Part shown: positions 12,782 to 13,456 of the stretch, in pieces | Layout of the letters: every line of letters starts with the position of its first letter | How positions within the stretch are numbered: position 1 is the first letter of the stretch | Origin: GCA-2733415 sp964608925 | Lineage (GTDB): Bacteria; Bacteroidota; Bacteroidia; Flavobacteriales; Flavobacteriaceae | Assembly (NCBI GenBank): GCA_964608925.1 | Contig: CAZSQD010000039.1 | Span: forward strand, 1 to 13,456 | Direction: 5' to 3' | Length of the DNA: 13,456 nt | Notes under the pieces: model-generated | Seen by the model: the letters and a program-made list of their open reading frames with translations, nothing else | The model's database searches: none | What the model was told of the DNA's origin: nothing | Position numbers and translations under genes: made by a program

Positions 12782-13456
12782 GTGAGTAATAGAGTAGTCA
12801 TAACGGGTATGGGTATTTACTCTTGCATAGGTAAAAATTTGCAAGAAGTTAAAGAATCATTGTATCAAGGAAAATCAGGAATTGTTTTTGATCAAGATAG
12901 AAAAGATTTTGGTTATCGTTCAGGATTAACGGGAATGGTAGAAGTTCCTAATTTAAAAAAAGAATTATCAAGGCGTCAGCGCATCTCAATGGCTGATGAG
13001 TCTTTGTATGCGTATGTAGCTACAAAAGAAGCGCTTGATAATGCCAAAATAGATGATTCTTTTTTAGAAAATAATGAAATAGGTATTTTATATGGAAATG
13101 ATAGTACGGCAAAATCGGTAGTAGAGTCAACAGATATTGTGAGGGATAAGAAAGATACCGCTTTGGTAGGATCGGGGGCAATTTTTAAAGCCATGAACTC
13201 TACTGTAACTATGAATTTATCAACCATATTTAAATTAAAAGGAGTCAATTTTACAATAAGTGCAGCTTGTGCTAGTGGGTCTCATTCATTAGGAGTTGGT
13301 TTTTTGATGATTAAAAATGGATTGCAAGACACCGTAATTTGTGGAGGTGCTCAAGAAATAAATAAATATGCAATGGCGAGCTTTGATGGGTTGGGTGTTT
13401 TCGCAACTAATGAAGAGGCACCAGAAAAAGCATCAAGACCATTTGATAAAAATAGA
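12782..13456 (+). CDS. Beta-ketoacyl-ACP synthase (FabB/FabF type), 3' end outside window
   Basis: Starting at GTG 12782 the frame stays open to the last base, giving 225 residues of an elongating ketosynthase of about 400. The GTG directly abuts the TAA of the previous gene, and the N-terminus reads (V)SNRVVITGMGIYSCIG, the exact family start; the first in-frame ATG (12809) would delete the first strand, so GTG is preferred. The nucleophile is Cys163 in ISAACASGSHSLG, the same number as in E. coli FabB and FabF. GGAQEIN and SRPFDKNR, ahead of the catalytic histidines, are also family-typical. The two catalytic histidines lie beyond the window. The enzyme should condense malonyl-ACP onto the growing aryl polyene chain begun from 4-coumarate; in aryl polyene clusters such synthases work alone or with a partner lacking activity. 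Confidence 0.88.
   Translation, partial: MSNRVVITGMGIYSCIGKNLQEVKESLYQGKSGIVFDQDRKDFGYRSGLTGMVEVPNLKKELSRRQRISMADESLYAYVATKEALDNAKIDDSFLENNEIGILYGNDSTAKSVVESTDIVRDKKDTALVGSGAIFKAMNSTVTMNLSTIFKLKGVNFTISAACASGSHSLGVGFLMIKNGLQDTVICGGAQEINKYAMASFDGLGVFATNEEAPEKASRPFDKNR

Noticed and set aside
12976..13248. Minus-strand 90-codon frame at the right edge
   Set aside because: It is the shadow of the ketosynthase gene, whose plus-strand frame has clear family motifs including the active-site cysteine.

Overview
The window looks like a Bacteroidota chromosome, most likely Flavobacteriaceae. The DNA is very AT-rich. Candidate promoters match the Bacteroidota -7 box TAnnTTTG. There is a secreted protein with a type IX secretion C-terminal sorting domain, Shine-Dalgarno sequences are mostly absent, and the ammonia-lyase closely resembles tyrosine ammonia-lyase of Flavobacterium johnsoniae (from memory, not searched). 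No tRNA, rRNA, CRISPR array, transposase or phage gene was seen.

Layout. (1) 1-573: 3' end of a family 2 glycosyltransferase, cut by the window edge. (2) 679-1779: a secreted leucine-rich-repeat protein with a T9SS sorting tail, followed by a perfect 22-bp hairpin terminator. (3) 1780-2181: a 402-base gap with inverted repeats, a -7 box and what looks like a folded leader in front of a nitronate monooxygenase-type flavoprotein (2182-3129). (4) 3188-4383, minus strand: an FtsE-type ABC ATPase and a small PD-(D/E)xK nuclease-like protein (HsdR N-terminal family). The latter lies head-to-head with holA, DNA polymerase III delta (4430-5434). (5) 5673-8017: a RadD/Irc3-like SF2 helicase whose stop codon overlaps the start of a divergent TruA-type pseudouridine synthase. 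(6) 8055-13456: a secondary-metabolism locus that continues past the right edge. A minus-strand FAD protein with flavin-halogenase motifs diverges from a plus-strand operon of tyrosine ammonia-lyase, a secreted WG-repeat protein, a FabG-type ketoreductase and a beta-ketoacyl-ACP synthase (cut by the edge).

How the genes work together. The right-hand operon is packed almost without gaps (5-nt gap, 1-nt overlap, 0-nt gap). It reads as the start of a flexirubin/aryl-polyene pigment cluster: the ammonia-lyase makes 4-coumarate, and FAS-II-like enzymes (ketosynthase, ketoreductase) extend it into an aryl polyene chain. The FAD protein may hydroxylate or chlorinate the aromatic ring. The dialkylresorcinol genes (darA/darB), acyl carrier proteins, ligase and exporters expected for flexirubin are not in the window, so flexirubin and simple aryl polyene cannot be told apart here. 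The left and middle parts are mostly housekeeping. The least explained points are the helicase/TruA-like pair, the WG-repeat protein inside the pigment operon, the halogenase-type protein, the palindrome before the ammonia-lyase, and the repeated GC-rich word flanking the nitronate monooxygenase gene.
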